Notes: generated by a model from the sequence alone, not told the origin. A DNA stretch of 64,000 nt from Hepsetus odoe (GCA_017165825.1 CM029387.1:16944240-17008239), one strand, 5' to 3'; positions 48,017 to 60,581 are shown, numbered from the stretch's first letter. Translations and numbers: made by a program.

Positions 48017-48139
48017 CTCCTGCAGGATCTTGAGCAGTTCTCACAATCTTCAAGGCAGGGAGACTTTTATCAGGTGAGACTGATCCACTCTTTGTGGCTG
48101 TCATCACACCGCTGTCTATAAATGCCTCCCTTTTAGATG
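48017..48139 (-). pseudogene. IWS1-like exon remnant with compensating frameshifts
   Basis: It retains FIDSGVMTA and SLPALKI, but the WISPLPD segment between them is read out of frame (TKSGSVSPD), and after KI another shift hides ELLKILQE. The donor GAG followed by GTCAGA remains. The 5' junction does not keep phase with the upstream exon. Confidence 0.8.
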
Positions 48140-48315
48140 CTGCACAGTGACACAAACATACAAGCAATCCATACGCCACTAAATTTATAAATGGGTGGAT
48201 GCTTCTGAGAAAAATGGTGCTGATAGGTTTGAGGTACCGGATATTATAACTCGTAAACTAGACAACTCAGACACATGTCAACCATCCCTACTGACACTGA
48301 GAAGAAGTTACTTAC

Positions 48316-48398
48316 TTCTTCAAATACATCACTACTGTGGGCAGAAGCATCAGTTTATTCAGTGCAGGCTTCTTTTGACTGTGCAGTGTTCGATCCTC
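48316..48398 (-). pseudogene. IWS1-like exon, open (LLPTVVMYLKK)
   Basis: This 83-base exon begins EDRTLHSQKKPALNKL after the acceptor GTGCATGCAG and ends LPTVVMYLKK at the strong donor GTAAGTAA. It is in phase with the exon at 49.2 kb and matches IWS1 closely. Confidence 0.85.
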
Positions 48399-48703
48399 CT
48401 GCATGCACACACACAAACACACACACACACACATACAAACACACAGGCCCATGTTACATCATCTCGTTCAGCATCTTAAGGACATTTAGATTCTCACTAA
48501 TGGCACAATTCTACAGAATATACAAATCAAATTATTTCTATAGTACAGAATTTATTTTCTTTGTGTTAAGTTTTTAAAAAGTAAACAACTTGTGCTTGAA
48601 CAGCTTAAACTGCTGAATGATATCTTAACAATGCTTTGCTGGCCTGAAATGCTACTGATAAATTTATTGGTCAAGCCTCTATTGACATAAATCCCTTTCT
48701 TTT

Positions 48704-48910
48704 GGGGTGGCGAGGTGGTCTAGTAGTGAGATATTTGTCCCTCGGACCTCTGGATCAAAGGTCCCGGGTTTGAATCCCCACCTCCAGCACTACACCACTG
48801 GGTCCCTGAGCAGGACCATAGCCCTGAGTTGCTCAGGAGGGGACTGTCCCTGTAATTGGAACATGCTAAGTAAGCTCTGGATAGAGTCAATGTGATAAAT
48901 GTAAATGTAA
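48704..48910 (+). mobile_element. tRNA-SINE, same family as at 20.14 kb
   Basis: Head GGGGTGGCGAGGTGGTCTAG, B box GGGTTTGAATCCCC, and a worn tail GCTCTGGATAGAGTC. It lies in an intron of the IWS1-like pseudogene. Confidence 0.83.
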
Positions 48911-49131
48911 TATTTTCTTAATATTGTAATCATTTCCATCCAGTATAGGAATTGTATGAACTTCACAGCTCATCTTTGTGTGCTGCAGAAACAACTGCCA
49001 AGTAGCTGTCATGTCTGTAATGTGGTCATGTGGCACTTTATCAGAACTTTGTCTCATGAAACTTCTTTGATGGCTCAGACTATCACAGGAGTTTATGATT
49101 TGAAGCAAAGCAACCTAAACACATCTGAAAG

Positions 49132-49163
<32 letters not shown>

Positions 49164-49308
49164 CTCTGCAGCTTCTGCCATCTTGGTGATCATGGCATTG
49201 ACCAATTCGTCTGCATCATTGATGGAGATGCCTCCATCGTCATGACGTCTGCGTTTGCCTCTCTGAGCTTTCTTACGGGCCAGCATGATGTCAAAGTCAG
49301 ACATGAAT
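49164..49308 (-). pseudogene. IWS1-like exon, open (SDFDIMLARKK)
   Basis: It reads FMSDFDIMLARKKAQRGKRR, then RHDDGG and ISINDADELVNAMITKMAEA, ending AE at a GTTTGT donor. This matches the start of the IWS1 core domain. The acceptor is not clear. A TG repeat in the intron directly follows the donor. Confidence 0.83.
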
Positions 49309-49749
49309 GACATGATGAAAAATAAACAGGCATTAATACTCTAGAATAAACATGATGAATAGATGAGGCTGATGATGGATGAATTTTAAAATGTACATCT
49401 TGGCAGCCAAGAATGGTAGTACAGTTTTATGATGCTCTGAGATGAGCTGACTTGGATATTGGAACTTAAAAAAATTAAAATAGAAAAAAGGAGACAGTAT
49501 TGAATATTAAATATAAAACTGAATAAAAATGCAAAGTGTGAATATTATATGTTTACTTTTTTTTTATCTACAGGGAACGAAAACATACACACATTCATTT
49601 ATTATCTCATATACTTTGACTTATCTCATACTGTATTGTTCCCGACACCCAATCATATAAAATAAATCAAACTTTTGAATTCAAGATTTCATTTTAGACT
49701 CAATCCAGTTTTCTAAATATGTATTATCAATAATTCATCATTTTTAAAA

Positions 49750-49892
49750 AGCACTTCTTTATAGCCGACTGGGCAGTCACTCTTTGCGCCTTTGTCCGCA
49801 TCACCAGTTGAGTCTGAGTGATCAGCCACCACCACTGGCTCCCCAGCTTCAGCCTGCTGGTTCTCTCCCTCAGACTCCTCCTGGTTAAAGCC
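49750..49892 (-). pseudogene. IWS1-like acidic-region exon (GFNQEES)
   Basis: After an AG acceptor (TTCTGAACAG) the frame reads GFNQEESEGENQQAEAGEP, rich in Glu, Asp and Ser like the IWS1 segment just before the core domain. The 3' boundary is uncertain. Confidence 0.65.
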
Positions 49893-50047
49893 CTGTTCAG
49901 AAGTTATTACTGTATTATACAACAAGTCATGCATTTTCTGTTAGTTGTTGGATTTTTGCAAATGCCTGAAAAGTCTAAGACATGAATTCGACAATCCATT
50001 CTATTGCAAACAATTCATGATGAAGCAGAATTCTCCGTAAATCCTCT

Positions 50048-50098
50048 TCTTCCCCTCATCTCTGGTCTCCCAAGATGTCAGCGATCAGTTTCTGTGGG
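50048..50098 (-). pseudogene. IWS1-like short exon remnant (KLIADI)
   Basis: CCCACAG is followed by codons for KLIADILGD, matching LIADIFGE of IWS1. A TGA then interrupts the frame before GEEED, so a frameshift is likely. A further Ser/Asp-rich remnant is suspected at about 50349-50440. Confidence 0.6.
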
Positions 50099-50440
50099 AC
50101 AGCGATTACAAGGATTACAAACACATTTAAATTCATGCCACATAAAAAGTACAGCCATCAATTGTACACAAGATGTAATATTTGATGAAGTGCGTCATGG
50201 CAAAATACATTAGAATGGAAGTTCAATACATTTCCATCGAACTTACATAAATAGACTGATATCCACAAATAGAAAGAAAATAAAGAGACACACTTCCCTT
50301 ACTCCTATCTAGATTATTGTCCGAGTTACTGCAGCTGGAAAGACCAGAGGTTTGGTTCTCTTTTCCTCATGCTTTGCTATACGGTATTCTGAGTGTCGAA
50401 TCATCACAGACAGCGCTGCTCTTTCTCGCAGCTTTGGAGA

Positions 50441-51446
50441 GAAAGTGTTTATTAGAGCCCAATCAAAGTATCAGTACATACAGGTTCAAAGTAGGAATGG
50501 ACATTTTACCATTTATGTTACAAACATAATGATCAATATTTTTATATGAGTGAAAAGATGAGTGAATGCCTGTGGTTTCCAAACCTCACTGTTAAACAAA
50601 TGGCCTTCTTCACTCTTCACTGAAATTAAAGAGATTCTTTAGTTCAATGTTAACATTTTAAATTACAATAAATCGTTTAAAAAAACAAAACTCAGGAAAT
50701 TCAGAACATACAGGAAGTTTGCCAGACATCTTGAGGGCAAAATCCCGGCCCTGGATGTTCCATAAATCAACGAAGCAATGCTGCCAAGCAATAGTCTCGA
50801 CTCAACAATAAACTGACACAATCGATTTGCGCAAATGCTGATCAGCAAACAACAAAGCAATCTACGCTCAACGAATGAAAGTATGAGGTGTTTGCTCTAC
50901 AGTGTGCACTTGATGAAGTGATGGACAAAATGGCTGATGTTCTTTTCTTACATCATAAAGCAGTAGCTTAATGGAACTTTGAGTGATGTTGCCATGGTGA
51001 GAAAATGAGCCAATTGAAACTCAGTAAGAAAGAGAAACAGGCCTACACTGACTTTATTTTAATGTTTTTCATTTTTAAATACTCAACTCAAGATTATCTA
51101 GAAAATTTGAATAATTTAAAAGATAAAAAAGGTTTAACTAAACACAGCTTGTTGCTTTCATTATTACATTTATTTTACATTTTTGTATGTATTCATTTTA
51201 AGTTAAACACTGTTCTGGATTATTGCAAAAATAAATAAATAAATAATATTGAATTGAGTTATTTTGGATTTAGTTAAACTCATTCAAAATAAAGGAAAAA
51301 AACATCACTGATAAATATTGCTCAAGGCAAATTTTACTAAAATGCTAAACCAGAGACTCTATCAAATCTGGCAACCATGGACATATATTTGAACACCTGT
51401 AAGCTGCATAATAATACACAAGAATACTAAAGAAACTAATTTTGAC
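50441..51446. other. No gene recognised between IWS1-like exons and gypsy fragment
   Basis: AT-rich, with an AAAT run near 51229-51245. It is probably intronic to the former IWS1-like gene. Confidence 0.45.
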
Positions 51447-52870
51447 CTAACATGTCTCTCCACGTCTCCAGGCGTTGAGTGAGCGACTAGAGACAGAAGG
51501 AGGCATTACATGGCAAGGCATCACCTGGTACATGTAATGGCCTGATGTTGTGCTGAATGCCGTCTTCCACTCGTCCCCCTCCCGAATCCTCACCAGGTTG
51601 TAGGTGCTGCGGAGCTCTAGTTTGGTGGAAATAGTTGCTCCCTGAAGCTGTTCAAGGGCAGAGGGGACGAGAGGCAGCGCATATCGATAGTTGATGGTGA
51701 TTGCGTTCAGCCCCCGACAATCGATACATGGCCAGAGTCCTCCATCCTTCTTCTTCACAATGAAGAACCCAGCGGAGGCCGGCGATGTGGAGGGTTCGAT
51801 GAACCCCTGTTGAAGCGCCTCAGTCACATACTCCTCCATCACTCTGGTCTCGGGCCCCAAAAGGGGAAAGATAAGAGAACGAGTCGTGCTGGGCAGGAGT
51901 TTGGTCACTCGGTCCCATGGCCTGCGTGGGGAGCTGAGTGGCCTTCTTGGCGCTGAACACCTCGCTCGGGGAAGGATACTCAGCCGAGATGAAGGAAGGC
52001 AAATGGGCTAAAGGATTTTCCACTGAGGTAGAATAAAGGGAGACAGCTGGGCTGAGGCAGCGGACAGAACATTCAAGGAACAGGATCTTATCTCACCTGT
52101 TCTCCAATCTATGACTGGATTGTGACACCTCAACCAAGGGAGGCCGAGTACCTGAGGCAAAGGCAGAAAAGGGAAGGAGAAGCAAAATAAGGAAGGAGAT
52201 GGTCTCTGTGTGGGAGGATTATAACTTGAGGGTGAGAGGATCTGTGATTCTGGTCAAACCGTGGGTATTCACCTGGCATCCATCCACCACCTTCACTGAT
52301 ACTGAATGGGACAGGGAGTGTTGAAGGACGAGGAGCCTGGCCGCCAAAAAGGAAGATATGAAATTCCCAGCTGACGCAGAATCTACATTCTACAAGGCAA
52401 AAACAGAAACAGACATGTTATTATACTGTAGGCTCATTTCAATAACAAATCGATTAGTAGAGATTAGTAGAGAGTTTTCTGGAACGCTTACAGTTCTTTC
52501 TTGCCAAGTGAGGGCATTCCAACCTCCAGTGCCCTGGTTCTCCACAGTCGAAGCAGAGTTTCTTTCTCAGCTAAGGATAAGCGCGTGGTTCCTAGCTCCA
52601 TTCGCCTTCTAATGTCCGTCTCCCCTGCCGGTTGGTGCCTGCCACAGTGAGGTGAGGGGCAAGTTCTCCCGCTGGAGGACAGACTGCCACAGCAGCCAGT
52701 GCTGGTCTAAACTGATGGCCAGATCTATCAGTTCCTCCATCCCGCATCCCAGCAAGCCAGTTCTTTCTGTAGATCCTCATGCAAACCAGCACGGAATACC
52801 GTCAGGAGCGCTCATAATCCACTGACTCTCTTCTTGAGATTCAAATCGATTACGTAATCTGGCGCGAGAG
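51447..52870 (-). mobile_element. Ty3/gypsy LTR retrotransposon fragment (gag, protease, RT)
   Basis: In order on the - strand: a CCHC zinc knuckle CFDCGEPGHWRLEC near 52540, an aspartic protease-like VDSASAGNFI near 52370 (the usual DSG is DSA), and an RT start with SPASAGFFIVKKKDGG and CIDCRGLNAITI near 51700. RNase H, integrase and LTRs were not seen. Stops and shifts break the frames. It lies upstream of the recognised IWS1-like exons. Confidence 0.85.
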
Positions 52871-53544
52871 CCAACTCCCTGCCTCCCAGTCACAATAATG
52901 ACCCCAGATGTATGTGTCGAACAATCAAACCGCAATCAAAACTTAAATAAGCGATCATAGAGTGGAAAAGCTCACCTCCGACCGCAGTTCCCAATCTGCT
53001 GCTTTTCTGAGAGCCATGGGATAACTGCAAGATTACTCTCATGGTCTGTCAGATGAAGGATATAGAAATTTTATTCAAAGGTGACAACCTCTGCCTAGCT
53101 CAACCATCCACTATCTTCAGCCCCAGCTCCAAGTGCATACATAGCTCTGGAATCCACCATGGGACTAGAAAGCTTCACTCCAGATACTGGTCTTTCAAGC
53201 CAGGAACTCATATATGCAAAGAATCTCCATCTCAAATTCAACAAACAAGCATTAGGCTAAAAAACAAAACAACCCCCTCAATCATCCAAGGATGAAAGCG
53301 ACAATTTTAAGATCAAATGTGTACTGACTGTACTATAAATCAAAATGGATAGTGCTCAAAGGGAGAAGCCGCAAAGGTACAATAAAAACAAGCATGCCTG
53401 TGTTTATACATAAACAACTACTGCTCTTTAAAGGAGGATCCCATTTTCAATTCATAAAAGCATCGCTTTTATTTAACTCTTCTCCAAAAGAGTTGAAACA
53501 GCAAGACCAAGCACTTCTTGTATCTGACCATCCAGTGTTTTAAG

Positions 53545-53900
53545 TGAGCAATAACAATGGAACAGAAAGCTTTAAAGTTAATGACACTTCATATTTGGTC
53601 GCATATCTCTTACAATTATTGCATCAATACTGCAGCCAATGGCTATGCCAAACTGTTGATTTCATTTTTGTTATGGATTTGCAAGCTTTTTCCACAATAC
53701 TTCTCAGTCTTATCTTCAAAAGACGAAATGCATGTTCAATTACATTAAGATCTAGTAACTTGGCCAGTTCAAACCATTGGACCTTTCCCTCAGTCATTTT
53801 CAAATTGCAGTGTATTGGACTATTCTTCCTGAACCAGTCATTTTTCATCCTTATTCTGGTTTCCTTCTTTGCAGGACATTTCATATGATTTGAACATAGT
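53545..53900 (-). mobile_element. Tc1/mariner-type transposase C-terminal fragment
   Basis: The - strand frame contains WFELAKLLDLNVIEHAFRLL, resembling the DDE-region segment SPDLNPIEHAF of Tc1-type transposases with decay, followed by the usual basic C-terminus. No intact terminal repeats were seen. Confidence 0.65.
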
Positions 53901-54711
53901 GGTCATGCCATATTTAAACAAATAAAACTGTAAATATATGTCATTAAACTAATCGAGATATACATTTTGGGAAATAAGAGCTGAATATCTTTTCAGATCT
54001 ATTTATAATAGTAATGAAATGTAAAACTGGCCTTAAATTGGCCTTGCTGGGACAATCGCTCTAAAGAAAACACTTTTAGAAAGAAACGTTTAAATGGCCA
54101 AATAAGCTAACCTCGAATAGTTATTCCCTCTCCTTTTCCTATGTGTCTGACCCCGAGACATTCTCACCTGCAGAATTGCTACTGCCGTCATCTGTGAAGA
54201 AAAAGAACTGTAAAAACTGTAAAAATTCAGACAGCATTAACAGAAGAATGAACATCACAAAGTTTGTATAGCGAACCAGCAAAACAAAAGAAGAACACAG
54301 TAAACTGAGCCAAAGCAGAAGAACTGTATTATCTTATACATTATCTTATATCTAGTATAACTGTATTTCAGTGTCACAGGGTGTTGAAACTATAAAACTA
54401 TAACTATAAAACTATAACTATAAAAAACTATAAACTTTGATTATAATCAACAAATTAAACAAGGTGATGATAAATTTGTGCATATTATACCTCTCAAGCT
54501 TTATACTGGTGATAAAGATGCAGGCTGCATCCTAAACAGCATACTTACACACTAAATAGTATACAAAATCCATCTAAAATCCATTTAGTAATGTAGTGTG
54601 CAAAGTACAGAAATATGGGGTTTGGCAGGCAGCTATACTCAGCATATCAACATGATAAAAAACGTGCAGCCATTTAAGGTGGCTGAAAAGCAGATACTAC
54701 TGGATCACTAC

Positions 54712-54830
54712 AATGTGAAGTGACGTAAACGTCTGTTTGTGATTGTGAGAAAACCTTTGGCACAGTGAACTACAACGAAATTCTTTTCTGCATTTAATCA
54801 ATACACACAGTGTAGCAGGGGGAAGCCATT
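54712..54830 (-). mobile_element. tRNA-SINE 3' half
   Basis: ACAGTGAACTACAACGAAAT and CACACAGTGTAGCAGGGGGA match the 3' half of the family. The head is absent. Confidence 0.65.
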
Positions 54831-56592
54831 CATTTTAATAAAATGTTTTTCCTTTGATGCACTTCACGACGGTATTAGATATTAGGAAAACAACAATAAT
54901 CATTTGGTTACAGACGTACTTTCATGTATGAGAAAAATACTGCAGACTGGGACCCTCTTCTCTTTTGATTTGTGCTGAAGTTTTGCGGGAGCGCTAAAAA
55001 ACCGGTTTGAGAATGAATAAGCTCTTAGCAATTACACTAAAATTACTTTTATCATAAAATTTCGTGCAATTATAAGAACATTTTTATATCCGTATTTAAT
55101 ATCTGCATGTAAACACCATCTGAGATGCACTATACATTTAGAAAAGTTAAAGCTGCACATCTCTCTGATAAACCTACTCTTGTCTGTATTTGAACATTTG
55201 AAAGATGGCATCATGCTCACGTAGAACTCTGGGCCGATACATCGTGCTCCACTTAGAAAAAAAAATGTCATTTAAAAAAATCAGCACAATGCTATACAGC
55301 TGTCTGTTTGTCATCCTGTGAGAGCATCTGTGTGTCACACTCAGCTCGCTGATTCAAGAAGTTCTGCAAAACTGCACTGCAGTAACAGCCAAAGCTTAGA
55401 TCTGCTGCTACATTATTTAACCAGAATGGTCGTCTGAAGTTAACATAATGCGGTAATTCTCCATGTTGAAGTTTAAAGGAATAGTTCTGTTAATAAAGCT
55501 AATGTTGGAAACGGTGAATGTAAGCTAATAGCATTTTTTAATGATTGTGCTCACTAGTAAATATCCTCCTTATTCAGCATTAGCAAGTATAATTGAAGAA
55601 TCCCTGGATTAATAGGCAAACAAAAGAGATGCCAGATAAAATCAAGCAGCCTAAATGTTCCAGCAAGAATTCCTGAACTAAAGGAAGTCCTAAAGGAAGT
55701 CAGTTTTGTACATGTGCAGTCACATTTAACAGTGTAGCACTTTGGGTGTTAATGATTAAAATGTTCACTCAATAATACATAAAAACCTTTAATAATCAAA
55801 ATGTGTGCCAAACGCGACAACAGATAAATATGAGCGCTTTAGTACCACAATAACCAAACCTCGCCTTTATTACAGCAGCACAGATGTGCAGCAGTCGCAA
55901 ACTGTTTCAAGCCAGAAAGATTCATTGATACCAACCTTTGTTTTATTATGAAACTGTTTAATGTAAAACAAATATTCTGGGTTTGTGCTGTCTGAGTATA
56001 TTTTGATGTAAAGGAAACAGCAAACAGAAAGTCAAAAAACTCTTATTAGTATGGTCAATGTTGAATAAATGATTGTAATAAATGATTCATTACATATATA
56101 TTGAAACTGCTTTAACACCAACATGTGTATTATTAATAATTCTATTCACCTTTTATCTGCAGCATAGCGGATAAATAAAACTATATTTTAAAGCCTCTTC
56201 TTAGTAAAGATTGAAACAAAACCCTAAAACAAAGGAACGTTACCGTAAGTGTCCTGTGTTGGCGCTCATTGATTATCCCGAGGATGTACATCACTGGATC
56301 CAGCAAATATTATTCGATTTTCTTCCTGAAGACTTACTTTAACTTACTTTCTTCTTCCTCTACGTATTTGAAACACTGAAGGCACTGAGGAAGCTGGATG
56401 GAGTGAAGGGATTGAGAAGACTAGAAAACTTAAAGCACTGGGGAGGTAAGAAAAACTGAGGGCACTGGAGAGCTTGAGGGAGACTGAAGATACTGGAGAG
56501 AATAAGAACACCAAAGATGTGTGAGACAACGAGTGAGTTTATTAAAATTGTTCATTTAGCAATCCTGCTCTCTACCACATTTTCCTTTCTGT

Positions 56593-56905
56593 ATGCAATT
56601 GGGAGGTTGTGAAGTGCTGGAGCCAGTCCAGTCTCATAGAGGCTGACCTCTGGACAGGTGCGTCAGTCCATCGCAGTAAAGGTGTCAAAGGCACTAACAC
56701 ACACACTCACGGCCAACGAAGCATCTCCAATCCAACTGACTTGCATGTGTTTGGACTGCGCGAGGAAACCGGTGCTTCCGGAGGAAACCTACACTAACAC
56801 GGGGAGAACATGCAGACTCCACACAGAAAGGACCTGACATTAGCGGAATCAAGCCAAAACCTTCTTGCTGTTAGGTTGGCGCACACCACTGCACCACCGT
56901 GCCGC
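56593..56905 (-). mobile_element. tRNA-headed SINE, same family as at 1.55 kb, near complete
   Basis: In + orientation it reads tail to head: GGTTGTGAAGTGCTGGAGCC, CCAATCCAACTGACTTGCAT, GGGGAGAACATGCAGACTCC and finally CACTGCACCACCGTGCCGC, the complement of the tRNA head. Confidence 0.78.
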
Positions 56906-58121
56906 ACATTTGCAAATAAGAATAGGTTTATTACTTGTTTTTTTACAAGTAATTTAATAATTTAAATAAATAATTTAATACATTTTAATTGTGTATTATG
57001 AGGTATTATGGGAAAGAATGTCCAGCAATATAAACATTTCTTAATTTTCATTCAAATCTCTTAAACTATTCAAAAAACATAAAAATGTGCCTTGTTTTGT
57101 TTAAAATGTTTTTATCTGAAAATTATTTTAAGAGGTGAGGCATTTTATCACATTCTAACTGAACACTACTGTATTAATCAATTTATAACAAACTATGCCA
57201 ATTATTTTAAGTGAAAGTAATATACATTTGAAAAAAACACGTAGAACACTACACCTCTGTACTGCTGCATTCATTCTTTGTATAAAATATTTGTCTGTGG
57301 ATGGTTCAGAGCACAAAGGCTCCCTTTGATATTCAGGACATGGAAGCTTATGCCTGTTCGAGTGTAATTAGAAGGGTACAATTTGAAGCAGTGCAGGTTT
57401 GGGAACTAAAGAAAAATTTCATGTCACCTATTTGTGTTCATTAGAATTAACAGGTAGACATAAATAAACCGCTAAGGAATGAACTCATCACAATTTAAAA
57501 TCCACCGTAAAGCCATGTGGCCATAAACACATCAAACCTACATCATTGACATAAAAAACTGTTTTTGATTGAACCAAATTAAACCAAAAAATCAGTAACA
57601 TCTTTAATGCAGACGTACATGTTCTATTAAATAATCTACTCACACAGAAGGACTGACTGCTGTTGGCTATCCTGGAGAGCTTGAAGACAATGTCCATTCC
57701 TGAAAATTATAATTGTTCCTTGACCTTAAGAGAATAAAAAAATACATATAGTTCCTATAAATATTTAGTTCAAACTTATTTCAAAAACATATTCAGAACT
57801 CATCACAAAACCTTTCAAAAGCATGCAATAAAACCAAACACCACAACTAGAGTGAACTTGACTTCACGAGTGATTGTAGTTTTGATGGCCTGATCACATT
57901 GTGTCACCTTTACAAACCAGATGAACATTAAATAATCTGCAACGCCCTGTAATTTATACAAAACATATACATTTGAATAAATAAGAGAAAAATTGAAAAC
58001 AGAGAAGGATTCTCATTTTCAAGGATGAAAAATGAAGAGAAAGAAATTATATTGACTCTATATTGATCAGTTTGATACGATTAGAAACTGAAAACAGCAG
58101 GGAGGTGAATTTTACGGCATC

Positions 58122-58350
58122 TGGTGAGAATGAAACTTTTATTTTGTTTTTAGTTCTGAATGTAATGACACAGGTTTATGAAGAATCTGGCGTGAATTAA
58201 ACTTTTATTTTGATATTAGTTCTGAATGCAGTAACAGGTTAAAACAGAATCTGGTGTGAATGAAACTTTTATTTTGATATTAGTTCTGAATGCAGTAACA
58301 GGTTAAAACAGAATCTGGTGTGAATGAAACTTTTATTTTGATATTAGTGA
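58122..58350. repeat. 64-bp tandem repeat, about 3.6 units
   Basis: Units start CTGGTGTGAATGAAACTTTT at 58122, 58187, 58251 and 58315. The middle two are nearly identical. Confidence 0.92.
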
Positions 58351-58679
58351 TATTAGTCTTTAGAAATCAGAATTTCGTTATAAACCCTTCTTTTGGATGT
58401 TTTTGTGGATAAAATCAGATTAAAACTCGGGATAATGAGCTCGTTGTTGATGGTTGTTCACTTTTAAAAACACTGGACTTCCGTTTCTATGAACTGCAGC
58501 ACAAAACCCTCAAGATCTACACTTTAACTGAGAAAACGGCACAAAAACCACTTTAACTGACAAAACCGCCCGCTGTTTTTATTGAACCTTCACCTACATT
58601 AAATAACACCGCCAGCTTACCAGTGCTGCACAGCGAACTGAAAAACGAAGCTGAAAGCGTTCATTTCGAAGTTTAAACG

Positions 58680-58990
58680 CCACCAGACTAATGAAGTCCG
58701 TTCAGTCGGCGCGCTAATTGTGACTGAAATCATCCCCTCGTTCACAAACACACGTTCTTCTGTTTCAGAAAAACATACGGGGATGAGTGTGAAGTTTCAT
58801 GTGAAATAAACCTCAGTGTTAGCTGTGTCTGTGCTGCGGTCCGTGGTTGTCAAGCTAACAGACTGATCACAAACTCCTGCCGTCAACTGGACAAGATGGC
58901 CGCCGCCTGCATGATTGAAGTGAAGAAGACGGCTCCAGATCAGTAGACTGAAAGACTCAGCTCATCTGGTTTCACCTCCAGTCACAGACC
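58680..58990. promoter_or_regulatory. CpG-richer patch with YY1-like motif
   Basis: Several CpGs (CGGCGCGC near 58708) and CAAGATGGCCGCC at 58892-58904 suggest an old housekeeping-type promoter with a YY1 site. It could be the original promoter of the IWS1-like copy on the - strand, but no first coding exon was recognised nearby. A promoter for a + strand transcript is equally possible. Confidence 0.35.
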
Positions 58991-59400
58991 TTCATACCTG
59001 AGAGGACAGAAGATATTTAACATCACTACTGTCACTTTCACACGGACAGCACTGTGTTTCCTGCATCAGCTCACAGAAACATAATTTAAACCTTCATATT
59101 AACATCATCTGTACGTTTTTCTAGAAGTGAAGTATAAGAATTTGTAGAAATATATAACACCTTTTCCTAAATGTAGCTGATAATAATGTACATTTAATTA
59201 TATCTTGTTGTATTTTTGTTCAGTTTTGTTAAAATATATAAATTTCCTAAAGGAAATATCTTTATTAAAACTATTTATTACTTAAAAATAACCCGTTGTG
59301 TTTGATTCAGTTTTTTTTTATTTTAGTTTGGCTGTTAATGAAACTTTGCTACATTGTTTTTCTAGTTTCACTTTTTAATGTCATGATTTTACAGAACTTT

Positions 59401-59600
59401 TGAAAGTGAAAGTGACTGTTGTCATTGTGAAAAACAGCACAGCGAACCACAACCAAATTACACACCTGCAGCAGGGGGCAGCTATTGCAAGGGAGCAGTG
59501 ACGGGGATGGTACCTTGCTCAAGGGTACCTCAGGGCAACCTACTGGTCTGGGATTTGAACCCACGACCTTCTGATCCTGAATTTAGTCCTAACCACAAAC
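59401..59600 (-). mobile_element. tRNA-SINE with CACTTTCACTT end, slightly shortened
   Basis: TGAAAGTGAAAGTGACTGTT begins it, GGGATTTGAACCCACGACC is the complement of the B box, and the head is worn. Confidence 0.8.
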
Positions 59601-59795
59601 CACCCTGCTTATTTTTCATGAAGTTTTTACAGTGTATACTTCCTCCACTTTGTCTCATTTTCCTCCCTTTTTGAAACAAAAAATTCTGAAACGTGAATTT
59701 TTGAAAAACTCTCCAAGATGTCTTTAAGTATTGGCTATAAAATGCCAACATACAAACTGTGCATCTCAAATACATCGTGAGATCTAAACTAGACA

Positions 59796-60150
59796 GACAG
59801 ACAGACAGTGACAGATTTTTATTATACAGCCAGACAGACTTTATTATAGAGGCAGAAGAAGACAGACGAACACAGTATAGAGACAGAAAACGGAGCTTAA
59901 TTATTGAGGCAGACAGACAGACTTTATTATAGAGGCGAAGGAACAGTTCTTGTATGAAGAGACAGACTGACTTTTATTGCTGGGGGTCTAAACAAGATAG
60001 ACAGGCAGACGAGACAGATTTTTATTATACAGCGAACCAGACTTTATTATAAGACAGACGAACTAGATTTTAATATGAGGAACAGACAGAAAGTTTTGTG
60101 TGAGACAGACAGACAGACTTTGTATAGAGACAGACCAGACGGACAGGCTA
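59796..60150. repeat. GACA / TTTATTATAGA minisatellite, right array
   Basis: It is the same repeat as at 44.6-45.26 kb but about half as long and more irregular. It belongs to the duplicated block. Confidence 0.88.
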
Positions 60151-60581
60151 GTCTCAGTGGGTTCCATGTTGTGAAACTGCTGTTTCCTGAAATATAAGCG
60201 CTGAAAGCTCCATCTAGCGGCTGCAGGCCGTTACTGCGACATAAGACTCTGAACTCAACAGAACAGAACCAAAAAACCTCATCCTTTGATGGGAACTTCC
60301 ATTTTACTTCAGGTTAGTTTTGGGTTTATTTTAGTTAAAAACAGACATTTTGGACCAAAAACTTAGACAAACCAGTCCCTGTGCTTATGGCTGGCTGGAC
60401 TACGAAGCTCCTGCAGTTTATTTGCTGGTTAAAGAAAAGTAAAAAAGACTTCACTGTTGCTCACGTGAAATCTAAAACTACTCACAGCTCATACTATATT
60501 GACATAACTCCAAGTCCTATTTCCCTTTTTATTCCAACTCCTAATGAAACAAGCTCCTGAAAATGTATCTCTCTGGTTCTC

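Larger units (their letters stand above)
46137..50440 (-). pseudogene. IWS1-like unprocessed pseudogene (decayed duplicate of the IWS1 homologue)
   Basis: Seven or more exon remnants on the - strand match the C-terminal half of IWS1 in the correct order. IWS1 is the nuclear partner of SPT6 that couples RNA polymerase II elongation to mRNA processing and H3K36 methylation. The remnants cover the end of the acidic region (KLIADI, GFNQEES), the TFIIS N-terminal-like core (SDFDIMLARKK, LLPTVVMYLKK, FIDSGVM, SLPALKI, YKHPKESSNK, RAIFGL) and the C-terminus (PKRKRLSGLDRQMQRLAKIR to MPL). Introns are kept, so it is not a retrocopy. An in-frame TAG at 47224-47226, frameshifts in several exons and lost splice sites argue against a normal product. 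Exons at 49.2, 48.4 and 46.2 kb are still open. The acidic 5' part is hard to recognise; weak candidates lie near 54.17 and 56.25 kb. A fast-diverging expressed paralogue or sequencing error are less likely alternatives. Confidence 0.85.
53901..58121. other. Repeat-poor stretch upstream of the IWS1-like exons
   Basis: It contains SINEs at 54.7 and 56.6 kb. Two splice-bounded - strand snippets might be old 5' IWS1 exons: about 54163-54186 (DDGSSNSA) and about 56244-56290 (APTQD before a GTAACG donor). Neither is long enough to be convincing. Confidence 0.35.
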
